64,000 nt of DNA. It comes from Actinomadura rifamycini DSM 43936 (GTDB taxonomy: Bacteria > Actinomycetota > Actinomycetes > Streptosporangiales > Streptosporangiaceae). Positions within the stretch are counted from its first letter, which is position 1, and every line of letters begins with the position of its first letter. The translations under genes were made by a program, and so were the position numbers. Below are positions 16,009 to 26,700 of this stretch, piece after piece. The DNA lies in contig NZ_AULB01000003.1 of NCBI RefSeq assembly GCF_000425065.1, forward strand, positions 575,173 through 639,172. The letters run 5' to 3'. The notes below the pieces were generated by a model. That model did no database searches and was not told the DNA's origin. It worked only from the letters and a program-made list of their open reading frames with translations.

Positions 16009-16241
16009 GCTGAAACATCTCCGCAACGCCGCAACGCCGCACAACCAAGCCCTGACCTGCGGCGTTGGACTGCGGAGATAGCACACATCAGCGGAAAGCC
16101 ATCTCCGCATCTCCGCACCCGCTGCGGAGATGACCCCCCGAATGCGGAGATGGCCCGAGCCCCACCACTTCCAACTCCGCACCCATCAACGCAGGTCAGG
16201 GCCACAAATGCGGAGATGCGGCGTTGCGGAGATGTTTCAGC
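16009..16241. other. Candidate replication origin with TGCGGAGAT iterons
   Basis: Eight exact copies of the 9-mer TGCGGAGAT occur: forward at 16071, 16123, 16143, 16209 and 16225; reverse at 16017, 16101 and 16109 (start positions). The region is closed by a perfect 25-bp inverted repeat, 16009-16033 against 16217-16241, each arm containing one iteron. It follows the replication genes directly. A reading frame of 134 residues crosses it, but its sequence is only translated repeat and is not called as a gene. Confidence 0.75.
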
Positions 16242-16258
16242 CCCCTCCCGTACAGCAC

Positions 16259-16294
16259 ACCGGCCGCGGTCCCACACCAGGGACCGCGGCCGGT
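16259..16294. terminator. 15-bp stem-loop between origin and xis
   Basis: The arms ACCGGCCGCGGTCCC (16259-16273) and its complement (16280-16294) enclose a 6-nt loop. It insulates the origin and replication genes from the excision/integration genes. Confidence 0.65.
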
Positions 16295-16385
16295 CGTCGT
16301 TCACCCCGAAACCAGCCGGCCCCGGCGGACACACCACCACGCACACCCGCCGGGGCCGCTACCTCGTGAAGGAGGCACGACCATC

Positions 16386-16595
16386 ATGACCGCCGACACC
16401 CTCCCCGTCCCGGCAACGCTCCGACTCTTCAAGGTCGAAGAGGCCATGGCCCTGCTGTCGCTGGGACGCAACACCATCTTCGAAGAGATCCGCGCCGGCC
16501 GCCTCCGGTCGGTCACCATCGGCCGAGCCCGCCGCATCCCCGGCACCGCCATCGCCGACTACATCGCCCTCCTCGAACAGGAAGCCGTGCGGTGA
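16386..16595 (+). CDS. xis: Excisionase (MerR/Xis-like helix-turn-helix)
   Basis: The 69-residue protein has the excisionase winged helix: LFKVEEAMALLSLGRNTIFE then EIRAGRLRSVTIGRARRIPG. Such proteins bend att-site DNA so that the integrase excises rather than integrates. GAAGGAGG at 16368-16375 supports the ATG at 16386. It lies 40 bases upstream of the integrase gene, the standard AICE order. Confidence 0.85.
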   Translation: MTADTLPVPATLRLFKVEEAMALLSLGRNTIFEEIRAGRLRSVTIGRARRIPGTAIADYIALLEQEAVR

Positions 16596-16635
16596 GTCAA
16601 CAGTCCAGCCCCTCGGACGACTCAAGGAAGGACGA

Positions 16636-17802
16636 ATGACCAAACGACGCGGACGCGGTGAAGGCGGCCTGCACTGGGACGAGAAGCGACAGCGATGGAT
16701 CGCCTCCGTCACCATCGGATATACGCCCGCCGGAAAGCGCATAGTGCGCAAGGCGAGCGACAAATCCAAGACCAAGGCGCGCGACAAGCTCCGGAAGAAA
16801 CTCCGTGAGTACGAGGATGGCGTCACGCCCGGGCCCGACAACTACACGGTCGCCGATGCCGTGGACTATTGGCTGAGAAACGGACTCCGCGGCAGGTCAG
16901 AGAAGACCGTCGAGATGAACACGACCTACGCCAATAACCATGTCATCCCAGACCTGGGGGCGCGAAAGCTCCGAGATCTCACCGCGGAGGACGTGGACAA
17001 GTGGCTCGCAGACAAGGCCTCTGATCTCAGCACGAGGTCCCTGCAGATCATCCACTCCATCCTGCGCCGCTCGGTTCGAAGCGCTATGGCGCGCGACAAG
17101 GTGCGAAGGAACGTCGTGGACCTCTGCGAGGTCCCAGAGGGCAGGGCGGGGCGGCCGTCGAAATCCCTGACGCTTGACCAGGCGGAAGCGGTGCTCACCG
17201 CTGCGGAGGGCGCAGCGCTCCACGCGTACGTGGTGATGTCGGTGCTGATCGGAGCGCGCACGGAAGAATTGCGCGCTCTCACGTGGTCCCACGTGGACCT
17301 GGAGGGCAGGCCCGATGAGAACCCGCCCGTTCCTCCGTCCGTCGCGGTCTGGCGATCAGTGCGCAAGAAGGGGGACACAAAGACTCGGCGCTCTCGCCGG
17401 ACGCTGGCGATGCCGATGCGATGCGTGGAAGCTCTACGGGCCCACAAAGCGCGGCAGGACGTCATCCGAGAGAAGGCCGGCGAGAGCTGGCAGGACACAG
17501 GGTTGGTCTTCGCAACGCGAACCGGCACGGCCCTGAGCGCCGCCAACGTCCGCCGGGACGTCCGGAAGATCTTCGACCGGGCCGGCCTCAACGGCGCGGA
17601 GTGGACTCCGCGGGAGATGCGGCACAGCTTCGTATCCCTGCTGTCCGACTCAGGCGTCCCCATCGAGCACATCGCGCGGCTGGTCGGGCACCGAGGGACG
17701 GCGGTCACCGAGACGGTGTACCGGCTCCAGATTCGGCCGGTCATCCAGGAGGGTGCCATGGCCATGGATCGCATCTTTCCGGCCAACGCCGAAGAGCCCT
17801 AG
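16636..17802 (+). CDS. int: Tyrosine recombinase (AICE integrase)
   Basis: The 388-residue protein has an arm-type DNA-binding N-terminus (RGEGGLHWDEKRQRWIASVT), a SAM-like core-binding domain at about 75-165, and a catalytic domain with Arg in GARTEELRALTW (about 207), MRHSFVSLL (about 327), GHRGT (about 351) and the nucleophilic Tyr in ETVYRLQIRP (about 360). The first histidine of the usual HxLRH box is arginine, as in many actinobacterial integrases. AAGGAAGGA precedes the ATG. The gene ends 54 bases from the 3' end of tRNA-Val, its evident attachment site. Its GC is lower than that of the transfer genes. Confidence 0.95.
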   Translation: MTKRRGRGEGGLHWDEKRQRWIASVTIGYTPAGKRIVRKASDKSKTKARDKLRKKLREYEDGVTPGPDNYTVADAVDYWLRNGLRGRSEKTVEMNTTYANNHVIPDLGARKLRDLTAEDVDKWLADKASDLSTRSLQIIHSILRRSVRSAMARDKVRRNVVDLCEVPEGRAGRPSKSLTLDQAEAVLTAAEGAALHAYVVMSVLIGARTEELRALTWSHVDLEGRPDENPPVPPSVAVWRSVRKKGDTKTRRSRRTLAMPMRCVEALRAHKARQDVIREKAGESWQDTGLVFATRTGTALSAANVRRDVRKIFDRAGLNGAEWTPREMRHSFVSLLSDSGVPIEHIARLVGHRGTAVTETVYRLQIRPVIQEGAMAMDRIFPANAEEP

Positions 17803-17821
17803 TCACCCAATTAGTCACTCA

Positions 17822-17851
17822 GGGGCCGGTCTCTGGATCGAGACCGGCCCC
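17822..17851. terminator. Stem-loop between integrase and tRNA-Val
   Basis: A perfect 12-bp stem (17822-17833 with 17840-17851) with a 6-nt loop, between the convergent integrase gene and tRNA gene. There is no T tract. It may also be part of the attachment region. Confidence 0.75.
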
Positions 17852-17856
17852 TGACC

Positions 17857-17931
17857 TGGTGGGCGCGGACGGTTTCGAACCGCCGACTCCTCGCTTGTAA
17901 GGCGAGTGCTCTACCCCTGAGCTACGCGCCC
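17857..17931 (-). tRNA. tRNA-Val (anticodon TAC), AICE attachment site
   Basis: On the minus strand the cloverleaf is complete: acceptor GGGCGCG/CGCGCCC, D arm GCTC-AGGGGTA-GAGC, anticodon arm CTCGC-CTTACAA-GCGAG giving anticodon TAC, and T arm GGCGG-TTCGAAA-CCGTC. The 3' ACCA is encoded. The integrase lies beside the 3' end, so the crossover core must fall in the 3' part of this gene and the element supplied or preserved the sequence. The matching copy at the other end is not in the window. Confidence 0.95.
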
Positions 17932-18193
17932 GCGTGCTCGCCGGGAAAGCGTACCCCGACCCCGGGGACGATCGCGAAACGGTATCTCGGGGCGGCGGTG
18001 GGGGCAGATGTCCGTGAGGTCGGTCGACGGGTGGACCGCATGGGGCCTGCGAACGGACGAGCTCGGGCGGTGGCCCGCGGAGCGTCCGGGGGACGTCCGG
18101 GCGGCGGGAGTGCGGCTTCGGCGGCTCTGTGCCGTGGGCCGGACATAGGGGGCGGTTCGGTGGTGCGCGGGGGCGTCGATACGCTGGCGGGGT
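17932..18193. other. Chromosomal spacer with no recognised gene
   Basis: About 260 bases between the tRNA and the DUF6153 gene. Nothing recognisable was seen apart from the expected tRNA promoter next to 17931. Confidence 0.4.
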
Positions 18194-18544
18194 ATGTGTG
18201 GGCGTTCGCGGGGATCGGTGAGGGTGCTGTGGGCGCTCGCGCTCGTTCTCGGTGTGCTGCTGATGCACGGGGTGCAGGCGTCCGGGAGTCCGGTGGACGC
18301 CGCGGGCATCGCCGTCGCACAGCACCATCCGGCGCCCGACCACGACGGCGGTGAGCACCATCCCGGCGGGCAGGTGTGCCTGGCGTTCCTGAGCGTGCTG
18401 CTGCTGGGGTTCGCGCTCGTGCTCGTTCGGTGGCGCCTGCCGGCGGTGCGGGACGTGCGGGGCCGGGGCCACCGGGTCGCGTTTCGCGGCGGGCGCTCTC
18501 CCCCGTGCCCGACGCCCTTCCAGTTGGCCGTGCTGCGGCTGTAG
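18194..18544 (+). CDS. DUF6153 family membrane protein
   Basis: The 116-residue protein has a transmembrane start (VRVLWALALVLGVLLMHGV), a histidine-rich external loop (QHHPAPDHDGGEHHPGG) and a second helix (VCLAFLSVLLLGFALVLVRW). This is the DUF6153 pattern, usually encoded just upstream of a DUF305 gene as here. The His-rich loop suggests metal (copper) binding. Function not established. Confidence 0.65.
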   Translation: MCGRSRGSVRVLWALALVLGVLLMHGVQASGSPVDAAGIAVAQHHPAPDHDGGEHHPGGQVCLAFLSVLLLGFALVLVRWRLPAVRDVRGRGHRVAFRGGRSPPCPTPFQLAVLRL

Positions 18545-18589
18545 AGGTCCGCGCACCTCGACGGCAACGGCACGACAACGGAAGGTTCG

Positions 18590-19156
18590 ATGATGAAGCG
18601 TGTTCTCGGGACGATCCTGCTGCCGGCCCTCGCGATCGGGCTGGGGGCCTGCGGGGACGGTGGTTCGGCGGGGCCCGCGCCGGCGAGCGCGGCGTCGTCC
18701 GCCGCGCACAACGCGCAGGACGTCATGTTCGCGCAGATGATGATCCCGCACCACCGGCAGGCGGTCGAGATGGCCGGGCTCGCGGCGACGCGGGCGGGGT
18801 CGCCGGAGGTGAAGGAGCTGGCCGTGCAGATCGAGAAGGCCCAGGGGCCGGAGATCCGGACGATGGCCGGGTGGCTGCGGTCCTGGGGCGAGCCCGAGTC
18901 GGCCGGGCACATGGGGCACGGCATGGACGGGATGATGTCCGACGGGCAGATGGCCGAGCTGAAGGGGCTGTCCGGCGCGGCGTTCGACCGCGCGTTCCTC
19001 GAGATGATGATCGAGCATCACGAGGGGGCCGTCACGATGGCGCGGGAGGAGCAGGCGGGCGGCGGGTCCCCGGACGCGAAGGCGATGGCGGGCGCGATCG
19101 TCCGCACGCAGCGGGCGGAGATCGCCGCGATGCGGGAGCTGCTCGACGGGATGTAG
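18590..19156 (+). CDS. DUF305 family lipoprotein
   Basis: The 188-residue protein has a lipobox (IGLGACG, Cys at about 22) and two DUF305 repeats with the characteristic QMMIPHHRQAVEMA and EMMIEHHEGAVTMA motifs plus a Met/His-rich linker (GHMGHGMDGMMSDGQM). DUF305 proteins are ferritin-like, cell-surface, and often found in copper-resistance loci. GGAAGG precedes the double ATG. It is probably co-transcribed with the DUF6153 gene. Confidence 0.85.
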   Translation: MMKRVLGTILLPALAIGLGACGDGGSAGPAPASAASSAAHNAQDVMFAQMMIPHHRQAVEMAGLAATRAGSPEVKELAVQIEKAQGPEIRTMAGWLRSWGEPESAGHMGHGMDGMMSDGQMAELKGLSGAAFDRAFLEMMIEHHEGAVTMAREEQAGGGSPDAKAMAGAIVRTQRAEIAAMRELLDGM

Positions 19157-19160
19157 CCGG

Positions 19161-19811
19161 TCAGCGGCGGGTCGCGGCGCGGGTCAGGTGCCGGTTGAAC
19201 CAGTCGGCGGCCTGCGTCGTGACCTCCTCGAGGGCGCCGGGCTCGTCGAACGCGTGCGCGGCGCCGTCGACGACGTGGATCTCGGCGGTGTCGAGGGTCC
19301 GGGCGGCGCGTTCGGTCAGGTCGCGGACGGGCGTGTCGGCGCCGCCGACGATCAGCAGGACGGGCGCCCGGACGCGGGGCAGCGACGGGCCCGCGAGGTC
19401 GGCGCGGCCGCCGCGCGACGCGACCGCGGCGACGCGGGGGCGGGCGGCCGCGGCGGCCAGCGCGGCGGCGGCGCCGGTGCCCGCGCCGAACAGCCCGACG
19501 GGCAGCCCGGCGGTGTGGGGGGCGGCCTCCAGGCCGTCGGTGAGCCGGTCGATCGCGCCGATCAGCCGGAGAGTCAGCAGTTCGAGGTCGGAGCGGAGCG
19601 CGGCGGTGACGCGGTCGAGCTCCTCCTCGTGCCCGGTGAGCAGGTCGAGCACGACGGTGCCGAGGCCCGCCGCGTTCAGCCCGCGCGCGACGGTGCGGTC
19701 GCGGGCGCCGTCGCCGGTGTGGACGACGAGCACGATGCCGGTCGGTTCGTCCGGGATGTCGAGCTCCGCGTCGAGGGCGGTGTCGGCGAGGTCGAGCCGG
19801 ACGATGCTCAT
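19161..19811 (-). CDS. Alpha/beta hydrolase-like protein lacking the nucleophile
   Basis: The 216-residue protein resembles small dienelactone-hydrolase-like proteins: IVLVVHTGDGARDRTVARGL, a nucleophile elbow at GLFGAGTGAAAAL, an acid site (LIVGGADTPV) and histidine (GAAHAFDEPGALEE). The elbow, normally G-x-S-x-G (FGASTGAAAAL in relatives), has glycine (GGC) in place of serine. The rest of the triad is intact. It may be a non-catalytic binder or use another mechanism. It overlaps the CBS-domain gene by ATGA. Confidence 0.75.
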   Translation of the reverse strand: MSIVRLDLADTALDAELDIPDEPTGIVLVVHTGDGARDRTVARGLNAAGLGTVVLDLLTGHEEELDRVTAALRSDLELLTLRLIGAIDRLTDGLEAAPHTAGLPVGLFGAGTGAAAALAAAAARPRVAAVASRGGRADLAGPSLPRVRAPVLLIVGGADTPVRDLTERAARTLDTAEIHVVDGAAHAFDEPGALEEVTTQAADWFNRHLTRAATRR

Positions 19812-20233
19812 GTGTTCGGCGGCTCGGCGCTGATGTCGGCGAGGACCGAGTGGTCGTCCCGCTGGATCGCGAGGTCGCCGATGGACACCATGCCGACGGG
19901 CCGGTCCCCGTCCATGACGGGCACCCGGCGGACGGCGTGCTCGCTCATCAGCCGGACGGCCGTGTCGGCGGCCGAGCCCGCCGGGACCGTGATCACCCGG
20001 GTGCTGCAGATCTCGCCGACGGCGGTCGCGGCGGCGTCGCGGCGCAGGGCGACGCCGCGGACGACGATGTCGCGGTCGGTCACCAGCCCCCGCAGGCGGC
20101 CCTCGTCCACGACGAGGACGTCCCCGATGCCGTGCTCGCGCATCAGCTCGCCGACCCGCGCCAGCGGCGTGTCCGGGGACACCGTGACCGGCGCGGGCGT
20201 CATCACCTCGTTCACCGTCATACCGTGGGTCAT
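19808..20233 (-). CDS. CBS-domain pair protein
   Basis: The 141-residue protein is two CBS motifs and nothing else: VNEVMTPAPVTVSPDTPLAR... GLVTDRDIVVRG and VGEICSTRVITVPAG... GMVSIGDLAIQRDD. Stand-alone CBS pairs bind adenine nucleotides or NAD and often respond to stress or hypoxia in actinobacteria. The TDRDI and SIGDL phosphate-contact motifs are intact. It is the upstream gene of a two-gene operon with the hydrolase-like protein. Confidence 0.85.
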   Translation of the reverse strand: MTHGMTVNEVMTPAPVTVSPDTPLARVGELMREHGIGDVLVVDEGRLRGLVTDRDIVVRGVALRRDAAATAVGEICSTRVITVPAGSAADTAVRLMSEHAVRRVPVMDGDRPVGMVSIGDLAIQRDDHSVLADISAEPPNT

Positions 20234-20288
20234 GTCGCGCCTCCCCTCTCGGGGGCTCGCGTACCCAGGCGCCCGGCGGGCATGCGCG

Positions 20289-21209
20289 TCAGGGCGAGGC
20301 GTCCGGCCCGTCCTGCTCGGCGAGGAAGCGCTCGAACTGGGCGCCGAGCTCGTCGGCGGTCGGCATGTCCTGCGACTCGGCGAGCAGGTTGTCGCGCTGC
20401 GCCGCGCCCGCGAACGCGTCGTACTGCTGCTCCAGCGCGCGGACGACCTTCTCCACCTCGTCGTTGCCCTCGACCTGCTCGGCGATCTCGGCGTCGGTGG
20501 CGGCGGCCGCGGTGCGGACGGCGTCCACCGGCAGCGCGAGGCCGGTCGCGGCGACGATCGCTTCCAGGGTCGCGACGGCCGCCGCCGGGTACGCGGACTG
20601 CGAGAGGTAGTGCGGGACGTGCACCGCCAGCCCGACCGCGTCGTGCCCGGCTTCGCCGAGCCTCAGCTCCAGCAGCCCGGCGGCGCTGCCGGGCACCTGC
20701 ACCTTGTCGAACCAGGTCCCGCGGTCGATCAGCTCGGGCCGGGTCGCGTGCGAGGTGATCCCGACCGGACGGGTGTGCGGCACGCCCATCGGGATGCCGT
20801 GGAAGCCCACGACGAGCTTCACCCCGAGCCGCTTGACCAGGTGCAGGACGGACGCGGTGAAGCCCTCCCAGAGCCGGTCGGGTTCGGGGCCGGTGAGCAG
20901 CAGGAACGGCGTGCCGGTCTCGTCCTCGACGAGCCGGACGACCAGTTCGGGCGCCTCGTAGGAGGCCCAGTGGTCGCGGTCGAACGTCATCGGCGGCCGG
21001 CGGGCCCGGTAGTCGATCAGCGAGTCGACGTCGAAGCGGGCGATGACCCGGTGGTCCAGCGCGTCCAGGATGTGCTCGCGCACGAGCTGCCCGGTGGACC
21101 CGGCGTCCACGAAGCCGTCGAGGCTGTGCAGCAGCACCGGCCCGGTCAGCGCCGGCAGATCGGTGTCGAGCTCGTACAGATCCTCAGGGTTCAGCAACTT
21201 CTCCCCCAC
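20289..21209 (-). CDS. PAC2 family protein
   Basis: The 306-residue protein matches the actinobacterial PAC2 (proteasome assembly chaperone) family: GPVLLHSLDGFVDAGSTGQL, RFDVDSLIDYRARRPPM, FLLLTGPEPDRLWEGF and VGFHGIPMGVPHTRP are hallmark segments. The fold is related to eukaryotic proteasome assembly chaperones, but the bacterial role is not defined. It is monocistronic, with a helical, acidic C-terminus that may be regulatory. Confidence 0.85.
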   Translation of the reverse strand: MGEKLLNPEDLYELDTDLPALTGPVLLHSLDGFVDAGSTGQLVREHILDALDHRVIARFDVDSLIDYRARRPPMTFDRDHWASYEAPELVVRLVEDETGTPFLLLTGPEPDRLWEGFTASVLHLVKRLGVKLVVGFHGIPMGVPHTRPVGITSHATRPELIDRGTWFDKVQVPGSAAGLLELRLGEAGHDAVGLAVHVPHYLSQSAYPAAAVATLEAIVAATGLALPVDAVRTAAAATDAEIAEQVEGNDEVEKVVRALEQQYDAFAGAAQRDNLLAESQDMPTADELGAQFERFLAEQDGPDASP

Positions 21210-21295
21210 ATCATCATGTCGATGTTCTCAACACTAGGACATGCGGGGGTCATCCCTCCGGCACGAGTCGGTCGCTCCCCGGGCGGGGCGGCGGG

Positions 21296-22258
21296 TCAGC
21301 CGAACACGCGGCTGGCGAGGAAGTCCTCGGGGCGGAGGGTGGTGAGATCGGCGCGGCCGACCTCGCCGGGGCGGTCGAGGAGGCGGGCGGCGTGCCGCAG
21401 GCGGGCGCGCTCGATGGCGTTGCGGACGGAGCGGGCGTTCGCGAACCGGGGGCGGGCGCGGCGGCGGTCAAGGTAGTCGCGGAAGACGGGTTCGGCGTCG
21501 GGGGCGAGGACGTAGCCCTCGCGCCGCAGCATCAGGTGCCCGATGGCCTCCAGTTCGTCCGGTTCGTAGTCGGGGAAGTCGACGTGGTGGGCGATGCGGG
21601 AGCTCATGCCGGGGTTGGACGCGAAGAAGGAGTCCATGCGGTCCTTGTAGCCGGCGAGGACGACGACGAGGTCGTCGCGCCGGTTCTCCATCACCTGGAG
21701 CAGGATCTCGATGGCCTCCTGGCCGTAGTCGCGCTCGTTCTCGGCCCGGTACAGGTAGTACGCCTCGTCGATGAACAGGACGCCGCCCATCGCGCGCTTG
21801 AGGACCTCCTTGGTCTTGGGCGCGGTGTGCCCGACGTACTGGCCGACGAGGTCGTCGCGGGTGACGGAGACCAGGTGGCCGCGGCGGACGCGGCCGAGGC
21901 GGTGCAGGAGTTCGGCGAGCCGGACGGCGACGGACGTCTTGCCGGTGCCGGGGGCGCCGGTGAAGCACATGTGCAGGTTGGGGCGGCCGGAGTCGATGCC
22001 GAAGCGGGCGCGGGCGCGGTCGACGAGGAGCAGCGCGGCGATCTCCCGGACGCGGGTCTTGACGGGCGCGAGGCCGACGAGGTCGGCGTCGAGGGCGGCG
22101 AGGACGTCGTCCACGCGGGAGTCGGCGCGTTCCTTCGCGAGGTCGACGCGGGCGTCCGGGGGGAGGGGCTCCCCGGCGGAGGGCGAGGTGTCCGCCGGGG
22201 AGCCGGCCCGGTCGGCCGCGCCGTTCGCGCGCAGGCCGAAGGCGGGGCGTCCGGTCAA
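21296..22258 (-). CDS. cbbX: Red-type RuBisCO activase CbbX (AAA+)
   Basis: The product of 320 residues has Walker A GAPGTGKT (101-108), a pore loop around [13 protein letters not shown], Walker [14 protein letters not shown] and the sensor/arginine region typical of CbbX ([17 protein letters not shown]). CbbX hexamers pull on the C-terminus of red-type RbcL to release inhibitory sugar phosphates. The TTG start overlaps the rbcS stop (TTGA); the core begins near [13 protein letters not shown], so a later start cannot be excluded. Third gene of rbcL-rbcS-cbbX. Confidence 0.9.
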   Translation of the reverse strand: MTGRPAFGLRANGAADRAGSPADTSPSAGEPLPPDARVDLAKERADSRVDDVLAALDADLVGLAPVKTRVREIAALLLVDRARARFGIDSGRPNLHMCFTGAPGTGKTSVAVRLAELLHRLGRVRRGHLVSVTRDDLVGQYVGHTAPKTKEVLKRAMGGVLFIDEAYYLYRAENERDYGQEAIEILLQVMENRRDDLVVVLAGYKDRMDSFFASNPGMSSRIAHHVDFPDYEPDELEAIGHLMLRREGYVLAPDAEPVFRDYLDRRRARPRFANARSVRNAIERARLRHAARLLDRPGEVGRADLTTLRPEDFLASRVFG

Positions 22259-22682
22259 CGCTCCGCTCCGTAGCGCTCGCCTTCGGGGCGGTCGGCCGCG
22301 TAGGGGTGCAGCGTGTAGCGGATCCGCCGGTCGGAGGTCTCCTGCCGGTCGAGGCGGAAGCCGGGCTCGGCGGGCGGGCGCTGCACGATGAACGACAGCG
22401 CGGTCGTCTGCCGCCCGTAGCGGGCGTCGTAGGCGTTCAGCCGGACGTAGTGGGACGGGTACGCCCTGCGGCACTCGTTGATCTCGTAGAGGACGCCGGC
22501 GGGGTCGGCGAGGTCGAACATCGGCAGGCCCCACATGTCCCAGTACGCGTTGCGCGGGTGGGGGTCGTCGGTGAACTCGACCGAGCAGGGCCAGCCCTGG
22601 GCCAGCGCGTAGCCGATCTGGAGGGTGATCTCCTCGTCGGTGAGGTCGGGCAGGTAGGAGAAGGTGCCTTGGGTGATCCGCA

Positions 22683-22683
<1 letters not shown>
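22255..22683 (-). CDS. rbcS: RuBisCO small subunit
   Basis: The 142-residue protein starts [20 protein letters not shown] and continues [30 protein letters not shown] and [11 protein letters not shown], the form I small-subunit fold. The C-terminal extension ([20 protein letters not shown]) is the beta-hairpin tail characteristic of red-type small subunits. Its ATG overlaps the rbcL stop as TGATG. It assembles with RbcL as L8S8. Confidence 0.95.
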
Positions 22684-25365
<2,682 letters not shown>

Positions 25366-25521
25366 GCGTCCCTTCCCCTTCCGTTCACCTGCGGTACGGC
25401 CAACGTTCCCACATCGGGCGGCCCGGTGTGGCCGCACCCACACCGCGCTTCGCGCGCGCACGCCCCACCGGGACGACAGAATGGGGTTCGGGACCGCGAA
25501 AGGGCACCGAAAGGGGCACCC

Positions 25522-26700
25522 ATGACCGCCGACCGCCCGTACGACATCGTCCTGTACGGGGCCACCGGGTTCACGGGCGGGCTGACCGCCGAGTACCTCG
25601 CCGGCCACGCCGACCCGGGGACGCGCTGGGCCCTCGCCGGACGCAGCACCGCCAAGCTCGAGAAGGTGCGCGACCGGCTCGCCGAGATCGACCCCGCCTG
25701 CGCCGAGCTGCCGCTGCTGCGGGCCGACTCGTCCGACCAGGGCTCGATCGACGAGCTGGCCCGCTCGGCGCGCGTCGTCATCACGACCGTCGGCCCGTAC
25801 CTGAAGCACGGCGAGCCGCTCGTCGCGGCGTGCGCGCGCGCCGGCACGGACTACGTCGACCTCACGGGCGAACCGACGTTCGTCGACCGGATGTACGTGA
25901 AGCACCACGCGGAGGCCGTGCGCACCGGCGCCCGGATCGTCCACGCGTGCGGCTTCGACTCGATCCCGCACGACCTCGGCGCCTACTTCACGGTGAAGCA
26001 GCTCCCCGAGGGCGTCCCGCTGCACGTCGAAGGCTTCGTCCGGACGCGCATGCAGGCGTCCGGCGGCACGATCCACTCGGCCCTCGGGATCTTCGCCGAC
26101 CTGCCCGCGATGGCGCGGGCCGAGCGCGAGCGCCGCGCCGCCGAGGGACGTCCGGACGGCCGGACGGCGCGCGTGTCGCGGCGCCCGGCGCCGAGGAACC
26201 GCATCGGGGACGGCTGGCCGCTGCCGATGCCCACGATCGACCCGCAGATCGTCGCCCGCTCGGCCGCCGCGCTCGACCGGTACGGGCCCGAGTTCACCTA
26301 CGGCCACTACTTCGCGGTGAAGCGGCTGCCGGCGGCCGCCGCGCTCGCCGCCGGGGCGGGGGCGCTGACCGTCCTCGCGCAGGTGCCGCCGGCGCGGCGG
26401 CTGCTGACGAAGCTCAAGCCCGCCGGGGAGGGGCCGTCGGCGGAGACCCGCGCCCGGAGCTGGTTCAGCGTGAAGTTCGTCGGCGAGGGCGGCGGGCGGC
26501 GCGTCGTCACCGAGGTCCGGGGCGGCGACCCCGGCTACGGGGAGACGGCGAAGATGCTGGGCGAGTCGGCGCTGTGCCTCGCGCACGACGCGCTGCCGAA
26601 GACGTCCGGGCAGGTCACGACGGCCGCCGCGATGGGGGACGCGCTGCTGGCGCGGCTCGGCCGGGCGGGGCTTGAGTTCCGGGTGCTGACCTCCCGGTAG
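25522..26700 (+). CDS. Saccharopine dehydrogenase-like / trans-acting enoyl reductase family protein
   Basis: The 392-residue protein has an N-terminal Rossmann motif (IVLYGATGFTGGLTAEYL), then WALAGRSTAKLEKVR, VVITTVGPYLKHGEPLV and the conserved ACGFDSIPHDLGAYF. These are signatures of the actinobacterial family that includes the mycobacterial trans-acting enoyl reductase and its uncharacterised relatives. A membrane-associated lipid-related redox role is likely; no partner polyketide synthase is present here. GAAAGGGGCACCC precedes the ATG. Confidence 0.8.
   Translation: MTADRPYDIVLYGATGFTGGLTAEYLAGHADPGTRWALAGRSTAKLEKVRDRLAEIDPACAELPLLRADSSDQGSIDELARSARVVITTVGPYLKHGEPLVAACARAGTDYVDLTGEPTFVDRMYVKHHAEAVRTGARIVHACGFDSIPHDLGAYFTVKQLPEGVPLHVEGFVRTRMQASGGTIHSALGIFADLPAMARAERERRAAEGRPDGRTARVSRRPAPRNRIGDGWPLPMPTIDPQIVARSAAALDRYGPEFTYGHYFAVKRLPAAAALAAGAGALTVLAQVPPARRLLTKLKPAGEGPSAETRARSWFSVKFVGEGGGRRVVTEVRGGDPGYGETAKMLGESALCLAHDALPKTSGQVTTAAAMGDALLARLGRAGLEFRVLTSR

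Noticed and set aside
15985..16389. 134-residue reading frame over the iteron region
   Set aside because: Its sequence is translated iterons and inverted repeat, with no domain and a composition unlike neighbours. A non-coding origin explains the region better.
18376..21476. Long plus-strand frames over the DUF305, hydrolase, CBS and PAC2 genes
   Set aside because: They overlap well-supported genes and have no family motifs.
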